64,000 bases of DNA from Enterococcus crotali (GTDB lineage Bacteria; Bacillota; Bacilli; Lactobacillales; Enterococcaceae). Below are positions 51,987 to 62,863 of the stretch, piece by piece; position 1 is the first letter of the stretch, and every line of letters starts with the position of its first letter. The translations under genes were made by a program, and so were the position numbers. A model generated the notes under the pieces. It did not search any database, was not told the DNA's origin, and saw only the letters and a list, made by a program, of their open reading frames with translations. The DNA lies in NCBI RefSeq assembly GCF_000633635.1, contig NZ_AYPQ01000009.1, positions 64,356-128,355 on the forward strand. The letters are read 5' to 3'.

Positions 51987-52634
51987 TCATAAGTCGATTA
52001 ATTGATGTTTCATACTATATTGCAATAATTCACTAAATGTGTCAAAGTCTAACTTTTTCATTACATGGGATTTGTGGACTTCAACTGTCTTTACGGAAAT
52101 GAATAGACGTTCTGCAATTTCTTTATTACTATAGCCTAAAGCGACTAATGGCAAGACTTCCCGTTCTCTTTTTGAGAGTCGCTCATATTTTGCATCTTTT
52201 TCTGCTGTATCCTTGTCGTTGCCCCAACTTTCCTGATCATACTCGCCAAATAATGGATCGATCACAATTTTATCTTTTAACACTTGTTGAATTGCCTCTA
52301 ATAATACAGTGTCCTGTGAACTTTTTAGAATATATCCTTTTGCACCATAATCTAAAGCAGTTCGAACATATTCTTCTTCATCGTGCATACTTAAAATAAT
52401 GGTCTTTACATTAGGAAAATGCTCTTTGATTCGCCTCGTTGTCTGAAGTCCATTTTCCCCAGGCGGCATTCGCATATCCATCAATACAACATCAACTGGA
52501 TATTTTTCGAGTAGTAAAAAAGCCTCTGTACCATCGGCCGCATCGCCTACGACAGTGATGTCCTCTTGAGATTCGAGCAACAAACGTAATCCGCTTCTCA
52601 CAACGGCATGATCATCTGCTATTATAATGTTCAT
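51987..52634 (-). CDS. nreC: NarL-family response regulator (NreC-like)
   Basis: The 215-residue protein has a receiver domain with Asp7-Asp8, phosphorylated Asp53 (VVLMDMRMP) and Lys in YILKSS, and a LuxR-type helix-turn-helix (LSKREREVLPLVALGYSNKEIAERLFISVKTVEVHKSHVMKKL). It overlaps the kinase gene by four bases. It should activate nitrite reduction genes when oxygen is low. Confidence 0.92.
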   Translation of the reverse strand: MNIIIADDHAVVRSGLRLLLESQEDITVVGDAADGTEAFLLLEKYPVDVVLMDMRMPPGENGLQTTRRIKEHFPNVKTIILSMHDEEEYVRTALDYGAKGYILKSSQDTVLLEAIQQVLKDKIVIDPLFGEYDQESWGNDKDTAEKDAKYERLSKREREVLPLVALGYSNKEIAERLFISVKTVEVHKSHVMKKLDFDTFSELLQYSMKHQLIDL

Positions 52635-53650
52635 TGTATTACCTCCAATTGGATAGGCAAACGTAATGTCACCGTAGTTCCTTCTGTTTCTTCTGACTGA
52701 ATCGCTAACTGTCCGCCAATCGATTCCGCTCTTTCTTGCATATGTAGCAAACCTAATCCGTTGCTATGCTGATTTACTTTTTGTAGATCGAATCCTTTAC
52801 CATGATCCCGAACCGTAAGTACTAAGTGCTGTTGTTGCTCGCTTAAGGTTACCCACAGCTCATTTACATCCGCATGTTTCACACTATTCATCACACTTTC
52901 TTGCAAGACACGGTACGTGATGACTTCCACACTTTCCACAAACCGTCTATGTTCGATCATCGGAATAAAATGAATCTCCACACCTGTTGATTCTGTTAAA
53001 CGATGTAGTAAGGCTTCAATCGCCGGAACCAGTCCTAAATCGTCCAAGGCGGTCGGCCGTAAATCAACCGCAAGTTGTTTTACTTCACCAAGTAATGCAA
53101 CGAAATCTTCATCGATTTTCTGTAATTTAGTCGGTAAATCCGCTGATTCCCCGCTCCATTTCAGCTGTCTCGTTTCCAACATCAAACTATAAATACTTTG
53201 CGCTAGCCCATCATGCAGTTCTTGAGAGATCGCTCGGCGTTCATTTTCATGGGCTTGATTTACATATTCGATCAACCGTTTATTTTGAATGACCTGTTGC
53301 AGACGATCTTGAATAGCCACCCGCCGAATACTTAACAAGGCAGTCTTGGAATCAATCACAGTGTAGCTACCACTGAATTGTTCTTGCTTACCATTTATCG
53401 TTTCTAACACTAAGGGAAATGCTGTCTGATCCCAATCAGCCTTGACTTCACAATCCAAACATTTTTCCATAGTAGAATGAAGCATACAGCCTTCTCCTCT
53501 GGCAATTTCCAACACTTTTTCTAAAGGAAATGAATAGGTCACTTCTAATTGAGCCGCTGTTTTATTGCGTCTGATACACGTATTGTCTTCAATTAAAAAT
53601 AAACTATCTTTCGCTTCTTCAAATAGTTTTTCTATTATATTCGTTTTCAT
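52631..53650 (-). CDS. nreB: Sensor histidine kinase (NreB-like)
   Basis: The 339-residue cytoplasmic kinase has an N-terminal PAS-like sensor with Cys25, Cys55, Cys64 and Cys67 (EGCMLHSTMEKCLDC), a NarX-type H-box ERRAISQELHDGLAQS with His in HDGLAQ, and an ATPase domain ending with DHGKGFD and GLGLLHMQERAESIGG. In staphylococcal NreB four Cys bind an oxygen-labile iron-sulfur cluster as CX2C-X11-CX2C. Here the first pair reads CX2H, so the ligand set differs. ATG 53650 has AGGTGA before it. Confidence 0.88.
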   Translation of the reverse strand: MKTNIIEKLFEEAKDSLFLIEDNTCIRRNKTAAQLEVTYSFPLEKVLEIARGEGCMLHSTMEKCLDCEVKADWDQTAFPLVLETINGKQEQFSGSYTVIDSKTALLSIRRVAIQDRLQQVIQNKRLIEYVNQAHENERRAISQELHDGLAQSIYSLMLETRQLKWSGESADLPTKLQKIDEDFVALLGEVKQLAVDLRPTALDDLGLVPAIEALLHRLTESTGVEIHFIPMIEHRRFVESVEVITYRVLQESVMNSVKHADVNELWVTLSEQQQHLVLTVRDHGKGFDLQKVNQHSNGLGLLHMQERAESIGGQLAIQSEETEGTTVTLRLPIQLEVIQ

Positions 53651-53659
53651 CTTTTTCAC

Positions 53660-54088
53660 CTATAAATAAACAACTAGTTCATTTGTTTTGTCTTTAGCAG
53701 CAATCAAAAATTCTTCTGTAACTTTCGTTTTTTTTCGATACCCCAGTAATAAAACGCCCTTTACTTCGCCTGCCTTCATTACAGGAAAAGCAGCAATGGT
53801 TTCCAATTTTTCCATTCGAGTAATTGGTAATTCCACTAATTTTTCTGGCTGTTCTTGTAGATCATTTGCCTGATAACAGCGACCCGTCCGCCAAACAATC
53901 CCGCCAATTCCTTTGCCAACCTGTAGACGGATTTTTTTGTAATTCTGGTTTGTATTCCCAGCAACATATTCCCAGCGAATCACACGGACCTTCGTCTTTT
54001 CATTAATTGTGGAAAGTGCCAAAGCGACAAAATCGACTTGGAGCTCCTCTTTTAGTTGATTGATTCTTTGTTGGATGTCCTCCATCAT
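53660..54088 (-). CDS. nreA: GAF-domain protein (NreA-like nitrate receptor)
   Basis: The 142-residue protein is one GAF domain (LQVGKGIGGIVWRTGRCYQANDL, AAFPVMKAGEVKGVLLLGYRKKTKVTEEFL). NreA binds nitrate and keeps NreB active. Its place as first gene before nreB and nreC supports the call. No nitrate reductase is in the window. Confidence 0.85.
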   Translation of the reverse strand: MMEDIQQRINQLKEELQVDFVALALSTINEKTKVRVIRWEYVAGNTNQNYKKIRLQVGKGIGGIVWRTGRCYQANDLQEQPEKLVELPITRMEKLETIAAFPVMKAGEVKGVLLLGYRKKTKVTEEFLIAAKDKTNELVVYL

Positions 54089-54193
54089 TTGTTTGACTAC
54101 TCCTATTCCCTAATTTTTAATAAAAAGCTTGTTTTCTGTTAAACATTCTCTTATCCTTAAGCCAACATCATCATATTTTAGAAGGATTTTTTT

Positions 54194-55701
54194 ATGAAAA
54201 CAACAACAACTTTTAGTTCCAAACGTTTAATCATGATTATTACGATGACCGTTTTTTCTTTTTCTAGTATGACAACAGCGTTCTTTTTGATGGGAATCAA
54301 AGCTTTTCCTTATTTTATTGGCGTTGCTCTTTTTTACTTTATTCCCTACGCTATTATTATAGCAGAATTTACAGGTGTTTATAAAAATCATATTGGCGGA
54401 TTATATCAATGGCTAGAGGGGCATCTTTCTGAAAAAGTTGCATTTATTGCCGCATTTTTGTGGTACTGCAGTTATTTTATTTGGATGATCAGCTATTTAT
54501 GAAATTATGGATTCCCTCTTCTATTTTACTTTTTGGGCACGACTTAACTAAAAAAAGTAGTTCGCTGCCGTTTCTTTCTACACCCGTTATGATCGGTATT
54601 TTATCGATTTTAGCAGTTTTAGCGACATTATTTTTCGTCAGTAAAGGCTTTAAGGGGATCGCTTCTGTGTTATATTTGAGTGGCATCATGATGTCCCTGT
54701 TGATTACCGTTAGTCTAGGTAGCAATTTATGGTTATGGATTCAAAATCAGTCAGCTATTTTGCCAAATCTGGCTGCCAGTTTTAACGTTGGTCAAACGAA
54801 CAATGCTTCTGGTCAAACCGTGATTGAGCAGTTTGCCTTTTTGATTTTTGCAATCACTGCCTTCGGTGGATTAGATACGATCGCCAGTCTGGTTGATAAA
54901 ACTGGGAAACAAAAAACACGGTTTCCAAAGTTATTGATCATTAGTAGTATTTTAGTAGTGATTTGTTATTTTTTCGGGATTCTTTTATGGAGTGGTAGTA
55001 CTGATTTGACTACTCTGAAGGAGAATGGCAGTATTCATTTAGGCAATTTAATGTATGAGTTAATGGAAAATTTAGGGGTTTCAGTTGGTCGCTCATTGGC
55101 CTTGCCGCCACTTCAAACACAATGGTTGGCCCAATTATTTATTCGATTTACAGCTTTAACCTTGTTGCTTTCTTATATCAGTTTATTATCAACTATTTTT
55201 TATCTGCCGATCCGTACATTGGTAGAAGGGACGCCAAAGCATTACTGGCATCCTCGTCTGAAACAAAAAAATAAATATGATATGCCCATTTATGCGTTGT
55301 TGATTCAAGGAATATTGATCAGTTTGTTTATCATAGGAATCAGTTTTGGTAGTAAATATGTAGTTTTTTTGTATAATCAGCTGACATTGATGACTAATAT
55401 TTCTCGAGCCATCCCTTATTTATTAGTCGCTCTTTCTTACCCAGCCTTTAAGAAAAAACAATTGGCTCAAGACCCGGCGTCCGCTTTGATTCAGTCAACG
55501 ATCAATGGTTCATTGATCAGTGGCAGTGTGATCGTGAGTATTATCTTAGCAATCGGCTTTCAATTATATCAGCCGATCACACGAGGAGATTATCTGCAGA
55601 GTCTGACGTTATTAGTCGGTCCATTATTTTTTGCTTTGATCGGTTATTTGCTTTATCAACAATTTCATAGGAAAAAGAATAAAAAGTATGTAGGCGCGTA
55701 G
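54194..55701 (+). pseudogene. APC-family amino acid permease, one-base frameshift
   Basis: Two overlapping frames (54194-54502 and onward to 55701) are parts of a single permease with about twelve helices. Adding one base to the TTT at 54496-54498 reads SYFMKLWIPSSILLFG without interruption. The start (MKTTTTFSSKRLIM) follows AGAAGGA. It resembles the glutamate/GABA antiporter or YjeM-type branch of the APC family. The substrate is unknown. The break is probably a sequencing error. Confidence 0.82.
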
Positions 55702-55750
55702 AAAATAGTAATCACAAGCGAAATACCGCCCTTTCCTGTACAATAAATGG

Positions 55751-55863
55751 TAACGAGGTTGGGACATAGCTCTACGAGTCACCTCCCAGTCTCAAGGAAT
55801 CCGAATAAACGGTTGAAACAAAAGCAACTCCTTTGGAAATAAGCTTTTGTTCCAACCTTGTTA
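55751..55863 (+). repeat. Dispersed palindromic repeat, copy E (113 bp)
   Basis: The ends TAACGAGGTTGGGACA (55751) and TGTTCCAACCTTGTTA (55848-55863) pair with two wobbles. The core AATCCGAATAAACGG..AAAGCAACTCCTTTGGAAATAAGC lies between. Confidence 0.75.
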
Positions 55864-55886
55864 TCTTTTGTGTAGGAGGGATCTTT

Positions 55887-56629
55887 TTGTTTGATTTAGA
55901 AAAAGTCCAGTCGTTAAACGAGTTGGAAATGCTTGTTTATCATTATGTTTTAGAACATATGGATACTATTCCACGCTTGACCATTCGCCAGCTTTCCGCA
56001 AACTGTCATGTTTCTACCTCAACGATTTTACGTTTTTGCAGCAAATGGGCTTTGATGGTTTTTCAGAATTGAAATATGGGGTAAAAAAAGAACAACAACA
56101 GCAGGTTTTTGAGCAATTCTATGATGCTACGATCCATGTCGATTCTTTTTTGAAGCGTCTCAATCAACAAACGTATTATGAGACATTAAAGCCAGCAATT
56201 CAGATGATTATCTCAGCTCGTCATGTTGTTTTTTCAGGTCTTGGTACTAGTGGGATTTTGGGCACTTATGGTAGCCGCTATTTCGCCAATATGGGGATCA
56301 ATGCGTATAGTATTGGTGATCCATTTACCCCGATTCCTCAACGCGGTTTTGAAAATACCTTAGCTCTCATTCTTTCTGTGTCAGGCGAGACATCTGAATT
56401 GATCAAACAGGTAGCCGAATTAAAGCGATCTGGAGCAAAAGTTTTAAGTATTACTAACGATGAGCATTCAACGATAGCTCGTTTGGCAGATTACAATATT
56501 TCCTATTATATGCCCGATGAACGCTCTGTTTATGCAGATTCATCTGTTAATATCACAACGCAAATCCCTGTCATTGCCCTCATTGAACTACTAGCTCACC
56601 AAGCAAGCAAAGAACTATCTGAAGCATGA
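55887..56629 (+). pseudogene. RpiR/MurR-family regulator, one-base frameshift
   Basis: The N-terminal frame has an RpiR helix-turn-helix (IRQLSANCHVSTSTILRFCSK) and the second frame the rest plus a SIS sugar-phosphate domain (VVFSGLGTSGILGTYGSRYF, ILSVSGETSELIKQV, VLSITNDEHSTIARLADY). One more A at 56043-56045 joins them as RFCSKMGFDGFSEL. The start is TTG 55887 behind AGGAGGG. It likely controls the beta-glucoside PTS genes downstream. Confidence 0.87.
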
Positions 56630-56757
56630 AATCTAGCATAAGTATGGATCCAATCAATTATTTTGACAAACAGTCCACCTGTTGCTATTCTTTTTGAAAC
56701 GATCAAAAACGGTTCAACGATTTTAACTATTTTGATCCACCCAAAGGAGAGATCATC

Positions 56758-57177
56758 ATGTCATTTACTATGAATCATTTAGAGCCAGAAACAATCACAG
56801 GTAAACAATACACAATGAAAATACCTCAAACTCCAGAAGAATTTTCTGCAGCAAATCGTCGAAAACAAGAAATTTTACCCAAAAATCAAGATAGTGTACG
56901 TGCATTGATCATCAATGATCCAACCTTAAAAGACGGAAGCGCTTATTTTTTTGTTGAAGAACACAATGGTGAGGATACCTTCACCATACCTGCTGGTGAT
57001 TACGCAGTCTTTGTAGGACCTTGGGAAACACTAGCAGACATCGATCATTTTATTGGTGCTAGTTATGGCGAACTGTATCAATCAGCAGCTTATGGTATTG
57101 GTGGTACCTACAATATTCAGCTTATCGATTTCCAAAATAGAAAAATAACTTTGCAATTACCAGCAATAAAAAAATAA
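56758..57177 (+). CDS. GyrI-like / AraC effector-binding-domain protein
   Basis: The 139-residue protein has GDYAVFVGPWETLADIDHFIGASYGELYQS and other strands like small-molecule-binding GyrI-like domains, without a DNA-binding part. AAAGGAGAG precedes ATG 56758. It lies between the RpiR gene and the PTS EIIC. Function unknown; a ligand-binding role is the most that can be said. Confidence 0.65.
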   Translation: MSFTMNHLEPETITGKQYTMKIPQTPEEFSAANRRKQEILPKNQDSVRALIINDPTLKDGSAYFFVEEHNGEDTFTIPAGDYAVFVGPWETLADIDHFIGASYGELYQSAAYGIGGTYNIQLIDFQNRKITLQLPAIKK

Positions 57178-57184
57178 CTTGAAA

Positions 57185-57345
57185 AGGAGTGTGAGACAAA
57201 AGTAAAAATTACTTTTGATGTGCGCTCTAAAACCGAATAAACAGCAGGAAAAAGGCAGCTTATTTCTCGGAGCTAAACACTTTTGTCTCGGCCTCTAAAT
57301 ACGAATAAATAACTTATTTCCAACGGAGCTAACTACCTTTGACTT
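57185..57345 (+). repeat. Dispersed palindromic repeat, copy F (diverged)
   Basis: Blocks GAGACAAAAGTAAAAATTACTTTTG, AAACCGAATAAACAGCAGGA and TAAACACTTTTGTCTCGGCCTC correspond to parts of copies B and C. A second GAATAAATAACTTATTTCC hairpin follows. Confidence 0.6.
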
Positions 57346-57440
57346 AGCTTTTTTTGGGAATAAGTTGTTTTTTACTCGGTACATGTTTCTCAATGTTCCT
57401 AACCTATATAAAATAAACTGAAATTCTTTTATAGTAAAAA

Positions 57441-57454
57441 TGTAAACGTATTCA
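57441..57454 (+). promoter_or_regulatory. cre site before celB
   Basis: TGTAAACGTATTCA matches the cre consensus TGWNANCGNTNWCA at 13 of 14 positions, 92 bases before the EIIC start; CcpA control is likely. Confidence 0.65.
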
Positions 57455-57467
57455 ATATATTTAAATC

Positions 57468-57481
57468 AGAGCGGCCGCTCT
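57468..57481. promoter_or_regulatory. GC-rich perfect palindrome, candidate operator
   Basis: AGAGCGGCCGCTCT is a perfect 14-base palindrome in AT-rich surroundings, 14 bases behind the cre site and 65 bases before celB. It is a candidate site for the RpiR regulator. Confidence 0.5.
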
Positions 57482-57545
57482 ATTGAACTACCACTTACAA
57501 GCAATTATTTTCCGTTACTTTAGTTAGCCAAAGGAGAGGTTTAGA

Positions 57546-58877
57546 ATGAATGAATGGATCAATGAGAAAGTTCTACCACCCGTTTTAAAATTCGTTAATA
57601 CTAAAGCGATTACAGCTTTAAGAAATGGTATGTTGTATACGATGCCCTTTACGATCGTCGGTTCGATTTTTCTACTGTTAGCCAATTTCCCACTTAAATC
57701 GTTTGCAGACTGGGTTACTGATAGTGGTCTTGCCGTTTACTTCAATCAAGCGTACGGTGCTTCTTTTGCCATTATGTCGGTCTTTGCTGTTATCGGGATC
57801 GCTTATTCTTATGTAAAAACTGAAGGTTTTGAAGGTCTACCCGCTGGAATGATCTCCCTTGTTGTCTTTATCTTATTTATGTCCTCTGAAATCACCGATG
57901 AAAAAAGCGGTGTGACGATTAGCAACATCATCAACAAAGACTGGACAGCTGGTAAAGGAATGATCACAGCGATCATCGTTGGTTTGATTGTTGGCTGGGT
58001 ATACAGCTGGTTCTTGCGTCATGATATTCGCATTAAATTACCTGAAGCCGTACCTGAAAACGTAGCGAATTCATTTACAGCATTAATTCCAGCTGCAGCC
58101 TTGATTACAGGTGCGATGTTTGTCTATATTTTCTTTGATAAAGTCTTTAAAACCACGTTTTTCGATTTTATTTACGAAGTGTTGCAATCGCCACTTCAAG
58201 GGGTTACAGACTCATTAGGTGGGGCATTAGTCCTTGGTTTCTTAATTCCACTCTTCTGGTTCTTCGGCGTTCATGGTTCAACGATTGTTGGAGGAATCAT
58301 GGGACCCATTTTACAAGCCAATTCTTTAGAAAATACAGATATTTTAAAAGCTGGTAAAGAATTGACTGTTGCAAACGGTGGTCATATCGTAACCCAACAA
58401 TTCTTAGATCAATTTTTAACAGTCACTGGTGCTGGTATGACACTTGGTTTAGTGGTTTATATGGTGTTCTTTGCAAAATCTGCCCAATTCAAACAACTAG
58501 GTCGTTTGTCTATTGGTCCTGCCGTGTTCAATATTAACGAACCAATCACTTTTGCCACACCAATCGTAATGAATCCGATCATGGCGATTCCATTTATTTT
58601 AACGCCTGTCGTGTCATCTGTTATTACTTACTTTGCTCTATATACTGGTTTAGTGCCTTTATTCACAGCGGTTCAAGTACCTTGGACAACACCTCCGATT
58701 ATTTCTGGATTGTTAGTTGGTGGTTGGCAAGCAGCGTTACTACAAGTATTTGTTTTAACGTTAGGATTCTTTATTTACCTACCGTTCGCTAGAAAAATGG
58801 ATGCTATCAACTATGCACAAGAAACAAATCAACCTATTACAGAAGAAGTGTTAGAAGAAATTGAAGCTGAATCTTAA
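57546..58877 (+). CDS. celB: PTS EIIC, cellobiose/beta-glucoside type
   Basis: The 443-residue protein has about ten helices and the lactose/cellobiose EIIC features ALRNGMLYTMPFTIVGSIFLLL, FFGVHGSTIVGGIMGPI and GPAVFNINEPITFATPIVMNP. It transports and, with EIIB and EIIA encoded elsewhere, phosphorylates a beta-glucoside. GGAGAGG precedes ATG 57546. The 6-phospho-beta-glucosidase gene follows. Confidence 0.94.
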   Translation: MNEWINEKVLPPVLKFVNTKAITALRNGMLYTMPFTIVGSIFLLLANFPLKSFADWVTDSGLAVYFNQAYGASFAIMSVFAVIGIAYSYVKTEGFEGLPAGMISLVVFILFMSSEITDEKSGVTISNIINKDWTAGKGMITAIIVGLIVGWVYSWFLRHDIRIKLPEAVPENVANSFTALIPAAALITGAMFVYIFFDKVFKTTFFDFIYEVLQSPLQGVTDSLGGALVLGFLIPLFWFFGVHGSTIVGGIMGPILQANSLENTDILKAGKELTVANGGHIVTQQFLDQFLTVTGAGMTLGLVVYMVFFAKSAQFKQLGRLSIGPAVFNINEPITFATPIVMNPIMAIPFILTPVVSSVITYFALYTGLVPLFTAVQVPWTTPPIISGLLVGGWQAALLQVFVLTLGFFIYLPFARKMDAINYAQETNQPITEEVLEEIEAES

Positions 58878-58902
58878 ACATCCGTTCTAAACTGACTTAA
58901 AC

Positions 58903-58954
58903 ATCACTGCACAGCTGATTCCGTTCAATTAATTCCTCCCAGCTGTGTAGTGAT
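58903..58954 (+). terminator. Terminator or attenuator between celB and the glucosidase gene
   Basis: ATCACTGCACAGCTG pairs with CAGCTGTGTAGTGAT, one mismatch, and is followed by TTTT. The glucosidase gene starts 66 bases later, so read-through or a second promoter is needed. Confidence 0.68.
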
Positions 58955-59001
58955 TTTAATGTTCAATCATGAATTAGAAATAAAAACGAATAAATTTGTA
59001 A

Positions 59002-60449
<1,448 letters not shown>

Positions 60450-60465
60450 GAGGTTTTGATGTAAG

Positions 60466-60519
60466 AAAAGTGAGTGGATAAAACAAACGAGAAATTGTTT
60501 GTTTTATCCACTCACTTTT
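60466..60519 (+). terminator. Strong terminator after the glucosidase gene
   Basis: A perfect 23-base inverted repeat (60466-60488 with 60497-60519, AAAAGTGAGTGGATAAAAC) ends in CTTTT. It closes the beta-glucoside genes. Confidence 0.85.
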
Positions 60520-60807
60520 AGCCAGTTACGTATTTTGATTATCCATTTAAATGCGAGAAATAGACTTACAAGAATAAAACCAACTTCACTGATTCTTATC
60601 TTCATCTACTTTACATATAAATAACTATTGGCACCTCAAGTATCTGGCAGGAACCTCATACTTGAACTTCTTTTTCTTTTTTACCAAAAATCCATTTATC
60701 TATAGTATAAATAAGCTATAACAAAAATAAGAAAACTGAAAATAAACTGTATGAATAGCCTACCTTAAATCGGTTGCTCACACAGTTTTTTCCTTATTCT
60801 CTATTTC

Positions 60808-61524
60808 TTATGGTACTAACATGTATCCCTTTGAACGAACTGTTTTGATATATTCTGGTTTAGCCGAATTGACTTCTAGTTTTTTCCTCAGATGGAAAAT
60901 TAGATTGCTGACACGATATTGTTTGTTTCCTGATTCTGTATCGCCAAATTCTTCGTTCCAAATATTTTCATATATTTCTTCATATGTAATGGCTTTACCT
61001 GAATGCTCTGCTAAATAAGAAATTATTTCAAATTCTAGTTTGGTCAATGCTACTTCGACTTTTCCTTTCAATATAACACTTAAATTCGTTGCAATCAATT
61101 GGATCGGTACTTTCGCGTTTTTTGTTGGTTCTAAGCTATTTCCATGGCCGCTTGAAATGTTTTCCCCTTTTACTCGTTTCAACAGATTCGTAAATTGTAA
61201 AAGTGATACTTCTTGTTCCTCTTCTTCATCCAACACCCCATCCGCTCCTAGCTGTAGATAGACTAGTTTATTGGTTTTCGTTTGATTCTTTGAAACGACC
61301 CAAATCAAGGCTTTACAGTTTCGTCTCAGCTCCAAAATCAACTCACAGGTATGCTTTAATCCTAAAATAGAAGACTCTTCTATAATCAATGCATCCATTT
61401 CGTCAGCAGTATTCAGTACTTCTTCTCTTGTCAAATGATGCATGTGATACGTCGGCTGAGTTAGTTGGTTCATATATGTATCATCGCTCTGTTCACTTGC
61501 TTGTACGATCCCTATGTTGTACAT
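60808..61524 (-). CDS. Atypical OmpR-type response regulator of the WxL cluster
   Basis: The 238-residue protein ends with a winged-helix domain (ALTKLEFEIISYLAEHSGKAITYEEIYENIW, VSNLIFHLRKKLEV, TVRSKGYMLVP). The N-terminal receiver-like half lacks the acidic pair (GIVQASEQ) and has IIEESSI in place of the phosphorylation site. It shares KLVYLQLGADGVL with the regulator at 14967-15632 (KIVYLKLGVTGFL). It lies beside the DUF916 and WxL genes and probably regulates them without a kinase. ATG 61524 follows AGAAAGGGTG. Confidence 0.82.
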   Translation of the reverse strand: MYNIGIVQASEQSDDTYMNQLTQPTYHMHHLTREEVLNTADEMDALIIEESSILGLKHTCELILELRRNCKALIWVVSKNQTKTNKLVYLQLGADGVLDEEEEQEVSLLQFTNLLKRVKGENISSGHGNSLEPTKNAKVPIQLIATNLSVILKGKVEVALTKLEFEIISYLAEHSGKAITYEEIYENIWNEEFGDTESGNKQYRVSNLIFHLRKKLEVNSAKPEYIKTVRSKGYMLVP

Positions 61525-61629
61525 ATTTTGTCACCCTTTCTGTTAAATAAAACAGAAGTCTTGTATCCGCTGGAATTCACAACTGATCACTTCCAGCAGA
61601 TCACTAACTTCTTTGATTCTATTTTTTCC

Positions 61630-62736
61630 CTAATCTAACGGTCTTTTTCTTTTCTCCCCATTACTTTTGCTTTTACGTTTTCTTTTTTTATTGGCTTTAC
61701 GTTTTCTTTCTGCTTCTTTTTTACGTTTTTGATACACCATCCAACTGATCAAACCGATAATAATTACAACTAAAATGACGCCTCCAATGATTATGTACAT
61801 TAAATAATCGTTTGGTTCTTCTACTAAGTCAACCGCTTCATCATTGAATTTTTTCGCTTCATCGGCTGTAATCTCAAAGGCTTTTTCAAATGGCCATGTC
61901 TTGCCATCTGCTTCAACAGTCATTTTCATGACATATTTTCCAGGTTTAAACGCTTTATTAGCCATTTTGATTCCATAGCCAAAGTTTGAGTTTGGTGCCA
62001 TGTTTAGGTTCTCTTGGTTGGTTGTAAAAATTGGTGTATTTAAATCATTTTCAGTGAAGACTTGTGCTTTAACAGTCATTTGTCCTAAAATTCTTGGCAT
62101 TGGATTTTGTAACGTTGCCACAACTACATTACGATAATTCCGTTGTCCTGCTGCTACATCTAATAAGTTTAAATTTGACTCGACCTCTTCATCATTTTCA
62201 GACAAACGAACACCGACTACATAAGCAAATTTATTTTCAATTTGCATTCCTGTCTCAGCTTTCTCTTCTGTCCCTGTTTCTTTTTGAGTAAAGTAAAGTC
62301 CACCTAAGATGATCCCATTAAATGATTCTTTTGGTATTTCGACTGGAATCGTCACGATTTTCTTTTCCTTTGGTGCTAAAACGACTTCTGGATCTGCCTT
62401 GGCAATACTGGCAAATGGTGTTTCTAACGATTTATCTAGTTTAGGTTTGACCTCGCCATAATCGATTACCCCATTATCGTTTGTAATTGCTGTATTGGCT
62501 TGGATTTGAACCGTTACTTCTTCGTCTTTATTATTTTTGATTTCAACTTTTAATTCTTCTTTCGTACCTGGTGACACTCTTAAATCAAAATATGTTTTAT
62601 TTTTGTCAAGTTGGTTCTCTGGTAACTGGGCCTCAACTGAAAAATTCATTTCTTCAGCTGATACCGCTTCTGTTCCCAGGACGTACATAACCATGATACT
62701 CATGATCACGATCATCGATTTAATATATTTGTTCAT
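61630..62736 (-). CDS. DUF916/DUF3324 membrane-anchored WxL-interacting protein
   Basis: The 368-residue protein has a signal peptide (MNKYIKSMIVIMSIMV..VSA), a DUF916 domain (NFSVEAQLPENQ, TYFDLRVSPGTKEELKVEIKNN), a DUF3324 domain (VVATLQNPMPRILGQM, NFGYGIKMANKAFKPGKYVMKM), a C-terminal helix (YIIIGGVILVVIIIGLISWMV) and a very basic tail. Such proteins bind WxL proteins at the cell surface and peptidoglycan. ATG 62736 with AGAGGA is chosen; the frame is open to 62796. Confidence 0.92.
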   Translation of the reverse strand: MNKYIKSMIVIMSIMVMYVLGTEAVSAEEMNFSVEAQLPENQLDKNKTYFDLRVSPGTKEELKVEIKNNKDEEVTVQIQANTAITNDNGVIDYGEVKPKLDKSLETPFASIAKADPEVVLAPKEKKIVTIPVEIPKESFNGIILGGLYFTQKETGTEEKAETGMQIENKFAYVVGVRLSENDEEVESNLNLLDVAAGQRNYRNVVVATLQNPMPRILGQMTVKAQVFTENDLNTPIFTTNQENLNMAPNSNFGYGIKMANKAFKPGKYVMKMTVEADGKTWPFEKAFEITADEAKKFNDEAVDLVEEPNDYLMYIIIGGVILVVIIIGLISWMVYQKRKKEAERKRKANKKRKRKSKSNGEKRKRPLD

Positions 62737-62863
62737 CTTCAGTTCCTCTTTTCTTTGGCTCATCTTTATTCGTTTACCCACAAACAACTGAAACAAAGAG
62801 CTATCCTTAAGGAACTGATGATGATTATTCCTATTACTAGTGACTCGTACTTTTCAGTTTTTC

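Noticed and set aside
62094-62291. Small plus-strand frames inside the DUF916 gene
   Set aside because: No ribosome binding site, atypical composition and full overlap with a well-supported gene.
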